A stretch of DNA of 64,000 nt from Anaeramoeba flamelloides (lineage: Eukaryota; Metamonada; Anaeramoebidae): positions 7,337,001 through 7,401,000 of the forward strand of contig JANTQA010000036.1 in NCBI GenBank assembly GCA_027625915.1, read 5' to 3'. Numbering within the stretch: the first letter of the stretch is position 1; every line of letters begins with the position of its first letter. This document shows, in pieces, positions 48,114-60,307 of the stretch. Under the pieces are notes generated by a model. The model saw only the letters and a program-made list of their open reading frames with translations. It had not been told where the DNA came from and searched no databases. A program made the translations under genes and the position numbers.

Positions 48114-48293
48114 CAACCAACCTATGATGTACGATCGATCTCCAAAAATCAACAACTAAAGATGAGGACATTTTTAGAAAAAAGCGTCAAAGTAAGAAAC
48201 TCAAAAATTCCAATTAGAATGGTTGTCAATTACAATTTTGAAAACAACTATGTTGGTTTTGAAGGTCATCCTTTTGCGCTTTTTGAGATCTCG
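48114..48293 (+). CDS. Exon-like segment, 60 codons, unknown protein
   Basis: An open, phase-0 segment between an A/C-rich AAAAAG acceptor-like site and a GTATTTTTT donor-like site. It reads QPTYDVRSISKN, then MRTFLEKSVKVRNSKIPIRM, VVNYNFENNYVGFEGHP and FALFEIS. Composition and codon use are clearly protein-like and unlike the flanks, and the splice-site style matches confirmed introns here. An ATG at 48162 could be a start if the gene is intronless. It would then read into the poly-T and stop at 48365. I recognise no family. It could be a fragment of a decayed gene. Confidence 0.35.
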
Positions 48294-48365
48294 GTATTTT
48301 TTTTTTTCTTTTTTTTCATTTTTCAAAAGAGTTTTTTTATTGTAAGAATATTACATAATCATTAA

Positions 48366-49382
48366 TTGGTCAAATTTAGAGGGTTACAAAATAACCACAA
48401 ATCAGATTAAACCGAATTAAATTGATTGCGCAATTTAAGAAATCAATTTGTTTTAAATTAAAGAAATTTAACCCTTTGGAAATAGAAAATGAGAAAAGAT
48501 GAATTTTTTTTTTTAAATTTTGATTTTTTGAAATTGAGAACTCTTTCAAATTTATTTTTCTTTTAATTGAATTTTTTGTCATAGATTATCCAATGGAATT
48601 TATTTTTATGTTATTTGATTTTTTTCAACCAAAAGAAGGGCTATTTCACAATACCCTTTTTGGGTATCAGGTCACGCCATGAGTATGGAACAAATTCATG
48701 GGAAATGACTAAACCCTGAAAAAGAAAAAATAATATTAAAAAGTAAATCTCATATTAAGAATTTTTGTTCCGATTAGTGGATCAAAATTTTTATTTGTTA
48801 AAGGGTTAATATTTTAAAAGAAAATGAAAAATAAATCGAGATAAAAATAGAATTTTGGTATTTATTTTTTTAAAAAGGATTAAAAAATAATAAAAAAACT
48901 CTATTAACAATATGATACATATTTTTAATAATAATAGAATTATGAAATTTAAATTTTTATAATAATTGAATCAAATAATTATTGGATTTTTTTTTTTTTT
49001 TTTTGTATGTTTGTTTATTTTTATTCTTTCATTATTCAAATCAATTTGATTTCTAAAATTTGATTTTTAATCAAATTTAATAAATTCTTCCAAATTAATC
49101 CCAATTCTAAAAATTAAATTTTCAATATAAAAAGTAACAGATCGAGGATAATTAAAGGTTTTTAAAATTCGAAATTTTTTTAAAATAAAACCTATAATTA
49201 ACTCCCCCACCCCCCAAATCCCCTTTTCTATCTCTCTCTTTATACATACATACACGCATACGCACGTAATTAGACAGATCAAATGGTTACTAATATTATA
49301 TTTCTTTCAAATGTTAAAAACTGATTTTATACGATGAATATATAAATTGAAAATTTCCATTCATCTTTCTTTTTTTAAATAA
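48366..49382. other. Gene-free interval before the membrane-protein gene
   Basis: Contains a hairpin-like ACCC/GGGT spot near 48650, a poly-T run at 48991 and a TC/CATA simple repeat at 49225-49265. Short minus-strand frames here look like noise. Confidence 0.4.
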
Positions 49383-50636
49383 TTAATTATTATCTGATTT
49401 TCTATTGACAACAACATAATTTTGAGATAATTTTATTCCAGGGATGCCAAAAATTTCATGATAAATGACGCCAAGAAATATTGCACAATAAGGAAAAGCT
49501 ATTATCACAACGATTCCAAATAAGATTATTGAAATCACGAAAATAATTAAAATTACAACAAGAATCCAAATATTGCCAAAAACGTTCATGTGCACAAATT
49601 TCCTTGATAAAGAAAAGACCTTGAGGTATTTTATTTCTTTGTGATGAACGATCCATAAATAAGGGCTCCAACTCCAAATCAAAACAAAATAAAGTGGCAC
49701 AACGGCACAATATTTCGGCAGTGTCAAAAGGGTGATTAACAAAAAGCCGTGCGTAATAAAGCTAATGAACACCACGCCCACAAAGGGCTGTAGGCCAGAT
49801 TGGAAAGCGCTGAACAACGGGGAAAATTTCAAGGAATGAGACTCGTTAATGCGCTCGTCGTCGTAATTCTGGATCGTGATGATTATAACTTTGATCCAGC
49901 CAATCGCAAAAAAAACTGACAGGAACCACAAAAAAAAATACACACCAACAATTACACCAAAGGTGTTCCAATTGATATCAAAGCTGTTGTTCCCAATGAT
50001 CTCAAAATCTGAAAAATGGAATTTCATTGAAGACAAGATCGCAATCAGCCCACCCGCAGTGGCAACCAACAAAAGAACAAAGACAATCACAGACATACAC
50101 GTTAATGTGCAAAATTCCGACAAGTAAATGTACTTTGCCCTTTTAAGCATATGGCCGAATCTCAATTTGTAAGACCTTGTTTGGAGCCATTTTAAATATT
50201 TGGAAATGTCCTCATCAATAAAGTAATTTTGATCAAAATTCCTTCGGTGAATGGTCTCAGTTTCTGTTTCTGTTTCGTAATTTGTAGTTTCACTTCCACT
50301 GCTGTTGCTATTGCTGCTGAGGCTGCTGCCACTACTACTGCTACTTTTAATTTGTTTGTTCTTTTTCTTTTTGGTTTTCTTCTTTTTGGTTTTCTTCCTT
50401 TTTTTTTTTTTGTGTTTGTTTTGATTACTGTACGGCTCTGTTGATGTGTCCTCTGTTACGCCAGATGACGCAGACGATTCATAATGTGATGGTGTGCTTT
50501 GTTTTTGAGAGTTGTCTTGAGTTTGGTTGAAATCAATTAATATTCCATTTTGCTGTTTTTGTTGTGGATTGTTTGTGAGGAAAGATGGTTGCAAAACCCC
50601 TTTTCTGTTTTGATCGTTCTTATTTGAATAATCCAT
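49383..50636 (-). CDS. Multipass membrane protein, unknown family
   Basis: 417 residues, intronless. The N-terminal 135 residues are disordered: Gln/Asn/Ser-rich, then a KKKKRKKTKKKK block (76-96), a Ser run and an ETETETET stretch. A conserved-looking cytosolic piece (FDQNYFIDEDISKYLKWLQTRS) leads into hydrophobic segments at about 178-203, 224-256, 284-306, 308-330 and 355-395. The last two regions have the layout TLPKYCAVVPLYFVLIWSW ... KVFSLSRKFVHMNVFGNIW: a Pro-containing helix, a loop, Ser then Asn before the next helix. This resembles the architecture of DUF975/YciC-like integral membrane proteins. That likeness is by pattern only. It has no transporter or receptor motif. Function unknown; an internal membrane is plausible given the charged N-terminus. 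Confidence 0.75.
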   Translation of the reverse strand: MDYSNKNDQNRKGVLQPSFLTNNPQQKQQNGILIDFNQTQDNSQKQSTPSHYESSASSGVTEDTSTEPYSNQNKHKKKKRKKTKKKKTKKKKNKQIKSSSSSGSSLSSNSNSSGSETTNYETETETETIHRRNFDQNYFIDEDISKYLKWLQTRSYKLRFGHMLKRAKYIYLSEFCTLTCMSVIVFVLLLVATAGGLIAILSSMKFHFSDFEIIGNNSFDINWNTFGVIVGVYFFLWFLSVFFAIGWIKVIIITIQNYDDERINESHSLKFSPLFSAFQSGLQPFVGVVFISFITHGFLLITLLTLPKYCAVVPLYFVLIWSWSPYLWIVHHKEIKYLKVFSLSRKFVHMNVFGNIWILVVILIIFVISIILFGIVVIIAFPYCAIFLGVIYHEIFGIPGIKLSQNYVVVNRKSDNN

Positions 50637-53600
50637 TATTCAAATAATCAGTTTCAAACTAAAAGTATAAGGAAAGAATCTGTAATTGTCAAGACCAAAG
50701 CAAAAAAAATGAAAAATATATTGACTTTTGATGATGATGTAAAGTTTTGAAATTAAATATCTCTGTACAAAATGTTTGAACAAATTAAGATTAAAAACTT
50801 TATACTATTAATCTTTTAACAGAAGAAACCATTTTCATAAAAACAACAAGAAATATATTTTTTTTAACAAATTCGTTACTTTTTTGTGAAAATTGTTTTT
50901 GATTTACTTTTTTCTGGAAATATTTTTGTAGAAAATGTTACTTATGGATATAAATTGGATTATTCTTGTTTCAAAATATGTTTCCTTTTGGTTAAGTTAA
51001 TAAATAATTCAATTATGTTTTGAAATAGGAAAAAAATATGGAGATTTTGATGAAAGGATTAAACTTATGGAAATAAAATTTAGTATCAATACAATCTAGA
51101 GTAGCATTTTAAAGGATTTTTACAAACCATTTGCGGAAATATAAGTTACACAAAATTTTTGTTCGACTTTCCGAAAAAAGGTTAAAGGGATTAACAAACA
51201 ATTGAATACATAGATTTTGAAATATACTTGCAAAAATCAAAAAATTATATAAAGCGTCTTGAAATTGAAAAACCAAGAAAAAATATGATTACTAAAAGAT
51301 CCAACTCTCTTTAAATGTTATTTTTCAAATGGAATTATTGTTTTTAAAAGTTTGATCCATTTTTAAAAATTTCCAAAATCCAACTTATTTTTAAATTCAT
51401 TCAAAAAAAATTTATTTTCCTTTAAGGAAGAAAGAAATCTTATTATCTGTGAAAAAAGTGTTCAAAAATATACTTTTCTAATTGCTGAAAAATAAAATGA
51501 ACAAAATTTTTATTCTGCTTTTAAAAAAAAGGTTGTTAAAAATCTAAAACAATTTAAAATTATTTAATTTTAAAGAGAGGTTGATGTATTGTCCCCTTTT
51601 TAGAATTGCAGATATTAGCTAATTTATTTTAATACTTTGTTTTAATTTTTTTAGAAAGCTGAATGAAAATTTTGTTCATTTTATTTTGAAATTAACAACA
51701 AAAAGTAAAACGTTATTTTTTTAAAATAACTAATAATAAAAAATATACCTATTTTTAAAAAAACAATAACATTACTTATATTAAACTTGAAAAAAATAAT
51801 TTTTTTTGATTATAGTGAGTTATATAACCTCTTTTTAGTAATTTATTTGTATTTTATTAAATTTTAATGTTGAGAAAAACAATAATTGTTGTTTTTTAGC
51901 TAAAGTAAGGTTTTTTTTTTTTTTTATTATATGTTATAATAATTATTTATTTTGTGTTTTTACAAAAATTTGAACTTTAAATCGAATATAAATATATTGA
52001 AGAATCTTTGTTTTGAAAGATGTACTTTTAGAAAAAAACTGAAAAAACTTTGAAAAAAAAATCGAAAAAATATTTTTTTGTGACTAAACCTTTTTATCTT
52101 AGTCAGAACTAAACTATCTTTCATAATAATTGGCCCATTAAAAATCAAATTTTAAATAAAAATATTATTAATAATTGAAGTTATCGATTATAATATAAAA
52201 ATTTAGATTTTAATATTCAATAATATACTCAAGAGATATTTATTTTTTGTCTAAAAATAAATGAAAGAAAAATAAAAAAAACTGTTAAAAAAAATTGGGC
52301 CATTTATTTTGAAAGAAGCATTACATGAAAAATAGAAAATTTAAAAAAAGTAAAAAAACCCATTTATCGATTCTACTCCCATTTTAATAACTAAATCTCA
52401 TCTCTTTTTCATATTCAAAACCAAATTTTTCATTAATTCATCTGTTACTTCCTTCAAATTTTTCATTTTCATTTTCCATTTTAACAAAACACTTTTGAAA
52501 AAATAAAAAAGAGAAAAAATGATTTATTTGCAAACTTTTCATTGTGAGAGGAAAAACTTCAAAACGATACAAAAGCAATTCATTATTGAAATATAAGGTG
52601 GGCCATTTATTATGAAATTTAGTTTATTTCTTTCGAATAATTTTGTTTTGAAAAGATATATAACGAAAAAAAGTGCAAAATTCAAAGACTAGTCTACAAG
52701 TACAAAAGATCTTGTAAATTTAAATAAAAAAAAACACAGTATTTCAAACACTACAAAACAAGGAAAAAATAAATGCTAAAAATTAAAGTAAACCAAAACT
52801 ACATATTGGATTTCTGTTATACATCTTTGATAAATTATTTTTTCAAAAGTTATGATAATTTTATCCCATTAAGAAAAGATAACTATCAAACTAATCAAGA
52901 ATTGAATATCCCCCTTTTCAATATTACCGATTTTTGAAAAAAACAACTTTTTTTGGGGTATTTTTTTTTTGGAATAATTTACAACAAATTAACTTTTATT
53001 GAACATTAAGTATAAAAAAAAATATAAAAGTTAAAACAAATTGCAGAAAAAAAAACAGGGGGAATATATTGAAACTCAAACCTGAAAAAAAAAAAAAATA
53101 AAAGGATGAAAAATATTCTTAAAAACAAAAAAAATCAGTTTTTCAATTTAATACTGCGATATCTTTTGAAAGAAATATTTTATTTTATTTTTAAATTGAA
53201 AAATATGATTCTTTTTAGACTATTAAAAAAATAAATTAAAATAATCTCTCCACTAGGTCAAATAAAAATATCAAAAATTTTACAATTAAAAATGATTAAA
53301 ATATTACTGAAAATTTTCATTTTTTTCTTAATTCTCATTAATATTTAATAAAGTTGCAAACCCTTTTCAAAATTGTTATGTATAATAATGTTTATTATGC
53401 GAGTGTAGTTCAAAAATACAAAAATTAGCAATATTTTTGAAAAAAAATTCAGAAACGTGTTGTATAAAACGATATAGATCAAAAAAAAACAAACAAAAAA
53501 AAATAACAGCAAAAATGTGAAGGAATAATTTATATTTTCAAATTTCCAAAATTAATTTTTTTTCTTCTAATATCCATTCAAACACTTAAAAAAGATGAAA

Positions 53601-53782
53601 TTCATCAATTGTAACTGTACCACATTGACTAAAAAATAGTTTATATATTATTAGATTAATATATAACATTTGATTTTTTTTTTATTTTTTTTTTTTATTA
53701 TAATCAATTACTTTTAAGTTATTAAAAATAAATTTTGGGTTAATGGTCATTTTTAATTGTTTTTTTTTTAATTTTTTTATGA

Positions 53783-53814
<32 letters not shown>

Positions 53815-53820
53815 TTAGTA
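50637..53820. other. Gene-free AT-rich interval
   Basis: No gene seen. It holds the 52700-53430 repeat and a (TA)n run at 53781-53806. Very high A/T with long homopolymers. A minus-strand frame at 51960-52148 looks like chance. Confidence 0.45.
52700..53430 (+). repeat. About 700-bp dispersed repeat, partner of 38420-39130
   Basis: Direct-orientation copy of the 38.4-kb repeat with scattered differences. It keeps the words CCCCCTTTTCA and GTTATGTATAATAATGTTTA. Confidence 0.65.
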
Positions 53821-53990
53821 TTATTTATCTGTCGTTTTTTTAATTAATTCATATTTTTCTGTAATATCTAGTATAAGATTTGGTTGAGTTCTAATTTGTT
53901 TTTGCCTTTTTTTATAATTTTCGCGTTTTTCTAAAAATTGTTTTGTATGGGTTTCTGTATCAAATTCTTCATCAAATTCTTCACTAAGGG
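53821..53990 (-). CDS. Terminal exon of a small acidic/basic protein
   Basis: An acceptor TTTAATTAG (53991-53992) is followed by a frame reading LSEEFDEEFDTETHTKQFLE, then KRENYKKRQKQIRTQ and a tail ending KKTTDK with TAA at 53821-53823. Codon use is clearly coding. The exon is entered in phase 1, because two bases complete a split codon. The acidic stretch followed by F..KR..Y resembles the acidic region plus FExKRKxHYNE helix of protein phosphatase inhibitor-2, but the HYNE core is not kept. It may belong with the exon at 58827-58983, which ends in matching phase; the 4.8-kb gap makes this uncertain. Confidence 0.45.
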
Positions 53991-54273
53991 CTAATTAAAT
54001 AGAATAATATAATAGAAAAATAAAAGTAAAAAAAAAAAGTTTTTAAAAATTAAGTTGTTTTTATACCATTTTTACCACTTTAATAAAGATGAATTAAACC
54101 CTATCTCAAAAGAAATATTATAAATTACACAATACATTTTTTTTTAATTCTATACAAAAGTAAAGTAAAACAAATTGCAATTTTAACTTAGTATTGAAAT
54201 AAAAATAAAATTATTGAAATGATGAAAGATCCAGATTTAGTTTGGTTATAAATTAATTGATATTACAATTTGA

Positions 54274-54423
54274 CTATTTATAGCAAATGGGGCTGAATTT
54301 TTTTATTTCTTTATCAATAGTCCTGATTTTATTTTCATCATTTTTCTTGAATTGTTCTATTATTTTGTATCTCATATATTTATTTTTATTTTTATTTTGT
54401 GGTAATTGATAATTTTGTTTCAT
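54274..54423 (-). CDS. Possible small ORF, 49 codons
   Basis: The frame begins MKQNYQLPQNKNKNKYMRYK, continues IIEQFKKNDENKIRTIDKE and ends FSPICYK then TAG. Composition (Gln, Asn, Glu, Asp, Lys) resembles true coding DNA here. No domain is recognised. It lies just upstream of the exon at 53821-53990 on the same strand, but its stop prevents a simple join. It could be a separate small gene. Confidence 0.25.
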   Translation of the reverse strand: MKQNYQLPQNKNKNKYMRYKIIEQFKKNDENKIRTIDKEIKKFSPICYK

Positions 54424-55298
54424 TAATTAATTGAGTTTTTCTTTTTGAGAGTTTTCTCTTTACTGTTAAGTTCTAATTTTTTAAAAAATATTCATTTTAT
54501 ATCATAAGTTCAATAAGGAATAATCAATTTTAATGTGATTTTTTTTTTTTTTTTCCTTTTAAATTAATTTGTAAAGACCTTTTTTCTCTCTCTCTCTCTC
54601 TTAATTTTGATAAAATATTATCTCAAAAAATCGAGCTAAAATTGTTTTCATTTATTCTTGGGAAAACGAAAGTATTTTTCCCTTAAAAATAAATGAAAAA
54701 AATTCAATTCCTTTTTCAAAAAAAAAGAAGATAATTGAATTTTTTTGTTTTTTTGGTAAAAAAACTGTAGAGAGAAATCCTTTTTTCTCCTTTTATATAG
54801 AAAGGGAAGTATTAATTCTTATATAATTATTTTTAAACATGAAATTAAAACTTGAATTAATTGTAGATTGTATTTTTTAATAATTTTTTGAATAAAAATA
54901 ATAATAAAATAAAAAATGAAGACAATATATAAACACAAATCTTAAAAACTTAATTATTAAAAAAATTCTGAATACAACAGAAATAAAAAACTTCAATTTT
55001 CATTTTTAATTGTAAAATACCAGTAAAAAATATGAGGGGTAAAACTACCAAATTTCATAAATAAATATATAATTTGGTAACAAATAACCACTTTAAGTAT
55101 GGTTCTATTTTAATATTCTTTATATTATATTGAATTAGTAATTATAGAATAGGAAAAAAAAAAAATTTTTTTTCTCCATTTTTTGTAATTTGATTTAATT
55201 TTCTTGAATTACTCCTTTCTCTCAAAAAATAAACCAAAAAAAAAAAAACAAGAATTTAAAAAAAACTACCTTTTGCCTTTCCATAGTTTAAAAGAATA

Positions 55299-55412
55299 CA
55301 ACCAGTTCCACTTTTAAGACACAAACTTTCAACGAAATCTAAGTACAAAAAAAAATCTCAAATTAAAGCACAAGATTCAAATTCTAATAGAATAATTTGT
55401 GAAGTTTCGTAA
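55299..55412. mobile_element. Truncated copy of the palindromic MITE
   Basis: Contains the left arm (CAGTTCCACTTTTAAGACAC, CTTTCAACGAAATCTAAG, TCTCAAATTAAAGCACAAG) and then diverges. The right arm is missing. This is the fourth family member in the window. Confidence 0.65.
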
Positions 55413-56489
55413 TTTTAGAATGGAAGTTGAACCTTTCTATTTTAAATATTTTTTGTCGTTAGGTTTTTTTTAATTTGAGAGATTAAAAGAAAATTTATGA
55501 AATTTTCGGTTTATTTCTGAAATTAAAAAAAAAACTAGGTACTATACGGCACTTGACAGCATTCTACAACACGACTGTTTATTTATGTTATACCTAATAA
55601 TTTTTAAATATTCTTGTACTTTCCATCCAGAACAATTTATTATCAAGCTTTCTCCAAATTGGTTTAGATTTAATTCTAATAATTTTCAGGTTTCTATTTC
55701 CTAATTAATATTTTCATCCCCTTTTTTTGAAAACTTTAAATTTTTGGATTAAACTCTAAAACCCAGAATTTCTAATTTCTTTTCAAGTTTATATTGTCTT
55801 TTATATATTGAAATTCTGACTTGGTAAATTTTTGCTCCAGTTTTTTAAATTATTCTTGGGAATATGTGAATTGATTTTTAAAAAATTTGTTACTTTTTTA
55901 TTTATCCAAACACCAATTGAGTCGAAATCTTTTTGAGTTATAATAAATAAAACTAATCCATAAAATAACTGAATAATACAAAAAATATATTCGTTGTTTC
56001 AATGTTAAATGTATTTTTATTTTATTTAAACCAACCGTTTTATGAAAATTTCGTAGTCAGTGTATACCTTGTTTTTTTTTTCTTTTTGTTTAAATTTTTT
56101 CTGAAATTATAGTTTAAACTTTTCAAATATAAAAAAATGAAATTCTGATTTATTAAAATTTTAAAATTGTACTTTTTTAAAATGATAAAATTACCCATTT
56201 CCTTCGTATTTATTCTTTGATTTTGCTGTCTAAATTTTTTTTTACTTTAAATACATGAAATCGTGTTAAAATGTGGATTAAATGGTTATTTTCACGAGAA
56301 TATGCCCATCTCAAAATTGAAATCATCTTTTGAATCCTGGAATAAACTATGACACGTAATATTTATCATTTGGATTTTTTTTTTCTCAATATTTCAGTTT
56401 TATTAGATGAATAAAGCATTTTTAAAACTCTAAGCTATTTTCTATTTAAAAAAATCTCCAAAAGTTGAATTAATTGTTGGGGAAAAAAG

Positions 56490-56995
56490 TTATTACGTAG
56501 GGAAAAAAAATACTGGTCATCAAAATAATCCCTGACAAGATTTTTAATTTTGAATATTAGTAAAATTATTGTGTGATTTCATTTATTTTCAATCAAATCC
56601 AATTTATAAATAACCAATTTTTATATGAACCTAAGTAATAAACCCACTTAAAGTTCATTAAAGTAGGTTTTCTCTAGAATAATCATGTAATTGTTTGATA
56701 GCATAAGTAGATCAACTTTTTTTGAAAAATAATCGAGTTTTATAGAGGTTTGCTTGAGCTTGGAAAATGATAATTTTTATTCTTGTTTTTTGATTCATTG
56801 AATGGTGTTTTGAACCAGTGCGATTTCATTAATCATCTATCTAATAAGTGGGTGAGTTATAATTTTAAAAGTGTTTGATTCTTAAAAAGAAAGGATTTGA
56901 TTCAAAATAAAAGAAATTATTCAACAATTTTACATATATTCACAATTAAAAATATTGTCAGGGATTATTTTCATGTCCGTTATTTTTTTCACTAC
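56490..56995. mobile_element. About 500-bp element with inverted ends, partner of 5449-5860
   Basis: Left ATAATCCCTGACA is mirrored by TGTCAGGGATTAT near 56955, and the outer GGGAAAAAAAATAC faces GTTATTTTTTTCAC. The interior aligns with the repeat at 5449-5860. No frame of note. Confidence 0.6.
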
Positions 56996-57009
56996 CTCTC
57001 AGGAAAAAA

Positions 57010-57411
57010 GTTCAACACAATTTTTAATGGGTAACCATTAATATAACCTAAAAATGAAAACTTAGATCAATTAATAAAAGAAAAAATAAATTATTTAAGA
57101 CAAAATGTAGATACATCACAATAACAGTTTTTATAATAATACCTTTTGGTTTCAGTTTTTCTTTGATTGATCTATTATTAAAAATTGGTTGAAAAAAAAA
57201 TTAACGATTTTTAATATCTCCAAAGCCAGACAAACAATTTCAATCAAAAAATAAGACTTGAATTGTTTTTGTTGATTTGATTGAAAATAATGAAATGGAT
57301 TATTATATGAAAGTTAATTTGTTTCTTCTTTTAATTGATATTACTTTTTGTTTTCGGGTTCTCTTCAAGGTTCCCAATTAAAAATTGTGATCTTTTTTCC
57401 CAAAACGGTAA
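57010..57411. mobile_element. Diverged copy of the 35562-36002 element
   Basis: The interior matches the 35.6-kb element word for word in many places (CAATAACAGTTTTT, TTTTTCTTTGATTGATC, GTTTCTTCTTTT). The terminal repeats are eroded. It directly follows the 56490-56995 element. Confidence 0.6.
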
Positions 57412-58073
57412 ATCAAAATTCATTGTTATATTCAATCCAAAGCTACCGTGAAATTTAATCAATATCAAATTTTGATGTTGATCTAAATTTTTAAAAAGTT
57501 CAATATGAGAATAATAAAGCTCAGATTGAAAAAAAAAAATTCCTAAATGAGTTGATATTCAGGATTTTTTTCTGATTTTCAAAAAATAAATTTTCAGAAC
57601 CCAAAATGACTCTAAACATCAAAAATTCATTAAGAAACGAAATAAAATTTACTCTTTAAAAAATGAATTTATTTTTCGATCACATTAGAAGAATATTTTT
57701 CATATCAACTCATTTAGGAAAAAATATTTTCAATATACGCTTTCTTATTCTTATATTCTTAGATTTAAAAATGTATATCAAGATCAAATTTTGATATTGA
57801 TAAAATTTCACGGTAGCCTTAGAACAGCTGTACATTTACTGACATTTTCTAATTTATAAATGATAATTTTTACATCAATTTCCCAAATATTGTTTCCATA
57901 AAGTCGTTGTAAAAATCCCAAGATCTTCATAAGATCATTTGATAATAAAAGTCTGGAGATTAAATTTATGTTTCCTGATTGGACTATGAGAGAAAATTTA
58001 TATTTCTTTATTTGAATATAACAGTATTTAAAGTTTTTTTACTACAAACAATCCTTTTGTTTTCCCTGATTAG

Positions 58074-58387
58074 AGAGTTTTAAAAACCATGGTTCTTCAA
58101 ATAACAATAAATATAATAGACACAAGAATTTGAAGTTAAGGGTTGTTGGTATGATTGGAAATAAACTTATTATTATTAAGGATCAAAATTTAATTCAAGC
58201 AAAAGTTTTTCTCAAACCTGATATTTTTGAATTTTATTTTTGCATTCCTGTTAAGGGTAAGATCAAAACACAACCTAAACTAAAACTTATTTTCGTTATA
58301 AAAATCAAATTGTTTACCATAGAAAATACTTTTGCTTTCATTTACAGTTTAACTTTTGAATTGAATTTACTATTTGTCTTTTGGTAA
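58074..58387 (+). CDS. Coding segment of an unknown protein
   Basis: Open after an acceptor-like TTCCCTGATTAG (58061-58073). The translation starts SFKNHGSSNNNKYNRHKN, continues LKLRVVGMIGNKLIIIKDQ and reaches DIFEFYFCIPVKG. A strong GTAAGA donor-like site follows at 58257 and TTCATTTACAG at about 58345, yet the frame also stays open through that piece to TAA at 58385-58387. Either the segment is uninterrupted, or a small intron is followed by an almost immediate stop. The residue pattern looks like alternating beta strands. I know no family. No start codon is convincing; GMIGNK contains an internal Met. Confidence 0.38.
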
Positions 58388-58826
58388 TTAAAGAAAATAT
58401 GATTCCTATTTTCCGAAAGTTTTGCTTGAATTTGGAAAGTTTTTGTTGTGTTTTCATTTTTTACAAATACACCAGGGTTAAAATTGTATAGTATAAGAGA
58501 CTTCAAATAGAGTCCTAATCAGTCTGATTTATTGTGTGAATTTATTTTTTATTTATGTTGAAAATATGAGGATTTGCGTTTCTAATCTTTGAGCTGATTG
58601 TTACAATTAAGCAATAAAATTGATCTTTCGAGTTTCGGGGTTTATGAGATTTCAGGAGGTTGGTTGTAAACACAAAAAAGCAAGCCCAAAACTTGATGTT
58701 TTGTAAGGTGCAAATTATTGTACGTTTGGGAATATTTTATAAAAAAATGAATACTAATTTTTTTATTAAAAAAAATAAAAGAAAAAGAAAAAGAAAATCA
58801 AATTCTTAATGAGCAAAATTGCGTAC

Positions 58827-58983
58827 CTGTTTTGTTTTTGTTTTTTTTTTCTTCGTTTTTTTTTGGGCTTTTAAATATTTGTGAGTGTATCTCATTAATT
58901 TCTTTTAAGTTTGTTTCGTTCCATGTAATACTTTTTTTTCTTGGTAATTCTTCTTGTTGAAGAGTACTAATTGACTCTGTCAT
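58827..58983 (-). CDS. First exon, protein phosphatase inhibitor-2-like
   Basis: From ATG at 58983 the exon reads MTESISTLQQEELPRKKS, ITWNETNLKEINEIHSQ and a Lys/Asn/Glu-rich end. It stops at ACAG/GTACGC (58826), a strong donor, in phase 1. The segment RKKSITWNETNLKE resembles the KSQKWDEMNILA-type PP1-docking motif of inhibitor-2, where a Trp-Asp/Asn-Glu core follows a KS..W motif. Inhibitor-2 binds and restrains the PP1 catalytic subunit. Only this first motif is seen here. The rest of the gene is not certain: the phase-matching exon at 53821-53990 is a candidate. Identity is tentative. Confidence 0.42.
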
Positions 58984-59469
58984 TGAAAGGTTTTTTTGGT
59001 TTACAACAATTAATTCGAAAGAAAATAAAATTAAATTTATTAAAAGCGAAAAAAATGAATTAGTTGAAAAAGGTTTATTGTTCCTATTAATTTGTTTGTT
59101 TCAATTTAAACATATTTTAGTCATTGCTTGAAATTCTAGGAATACTTTTGAAGTTTATTTGATCTTATAAAAAGGTGAATTTGCTTCTTTTTATGAACAA
59201 TGAACGATTAAAGTTTCTATTCGGATTTCAACAAATAAAAAGCTAACTTTTTTTTTTTTTTTATTTTAAAGGGAGGAAACAAATTTCCTTTTATACCATT
59301 AACTTTTCTTGTGTTTTCTATTTATTTTAAAAATCATAAGACTTTTAGAATAAAATAGAAATTCCAAAGAGACAGAAATTGGTTTTTTTTCATTTTCTGT
59401 TTTGGTCTAAAAATCCCTTTATTTTGGAAACAAAAACAAATATTCAATGAAAATAATCCTTAATTTTTT

Positions 59470-60005
59470 CCAGAAATGAAAAGAATAGAGTATAACCCAA
59501 GATTTTTTTCAATTCTTTTGAATTCAGGAAAATCGCTGTTAGGTTTTCTTGGGTTTTCTGATTATTTGGAAAATCAATAGATTTTCTTGAGGTTTTTTTG
59601 AGTTTTCTATTTATTTGGAAAATCAATAGATTTTCGTAGGTGTTTTTTACTTTTTGAAATATACCGAAAATTTATTAAAATTTTTGGTTTATTTCAAAAA
59701 ATAAAAAAAACCTAGAACACTTCACAAAAAGTAATTAGAAAACCTTAAAAAAAAACTAGAACACTTAACAGATAAAACAGAAAATATAAAAAAAATCACA
59801 GTTTGTTTTTTTTTACTTTATGAAATAAAACGAAAATTGATTTAATTTTATCTTCATTTCTCAAATTTACAAAATGCCTAGAAAATTGCTGTTAGCTTTT
59901 CCAGCATTCGAAAAGAATAGAGTATAATCAAAGATTTAGCTCAATTATATTGAATTCTGGAAAAAATAGGCACACTACGACACTCTACAGCACTCTAGTA
60001 CTATA
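59470..60005. repeat. Dispersed repeat with internal short tandem copies
   Basis: GAATTC-centred TTTTCCAG/CTGGAAAA inverted words and CACTCTACAGCACTCTA link this region to 31.8-32.3, 46.7 and 55.4-55.7 kb. TTATTTGGAAAATCAATAGA occurs twice, about 49 bp apart (59562 and 59611). Confidence 0.5.
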
Positions 60006-60307
60006 TTAAACTTTCTATTTTCTAAATTATTTTGTTTCTAAATTTCAATAAAGAATCATAATTCTCTTTATCATTAACTAATGACAAGATAAATAATGAT
60101 AAAACTCAACATTATGCTAATAAATACCAAAAATATGATTGTTAAGTTTTTTATTATTTTTGTAAATTTTAATTAATTCTTTAATCCAAATAATTTGATT
60201 TTCTTTATATGGTAAACAGTCGCAGATAAAATGATTGATATCTTGATCTATTTATAAGTTGAAATTTATTATATATATATATATTTCAATTTTTTTTTTT
60301 TTATTTT

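Noticed and set aside
58600-58720. Open minus-strand stretch just after the inhibitor-2-like exon
   Set aside because: It has A/C-rich intron character and gives no acidic or inhibitor-like sequence when joined in phase; more likely intron.
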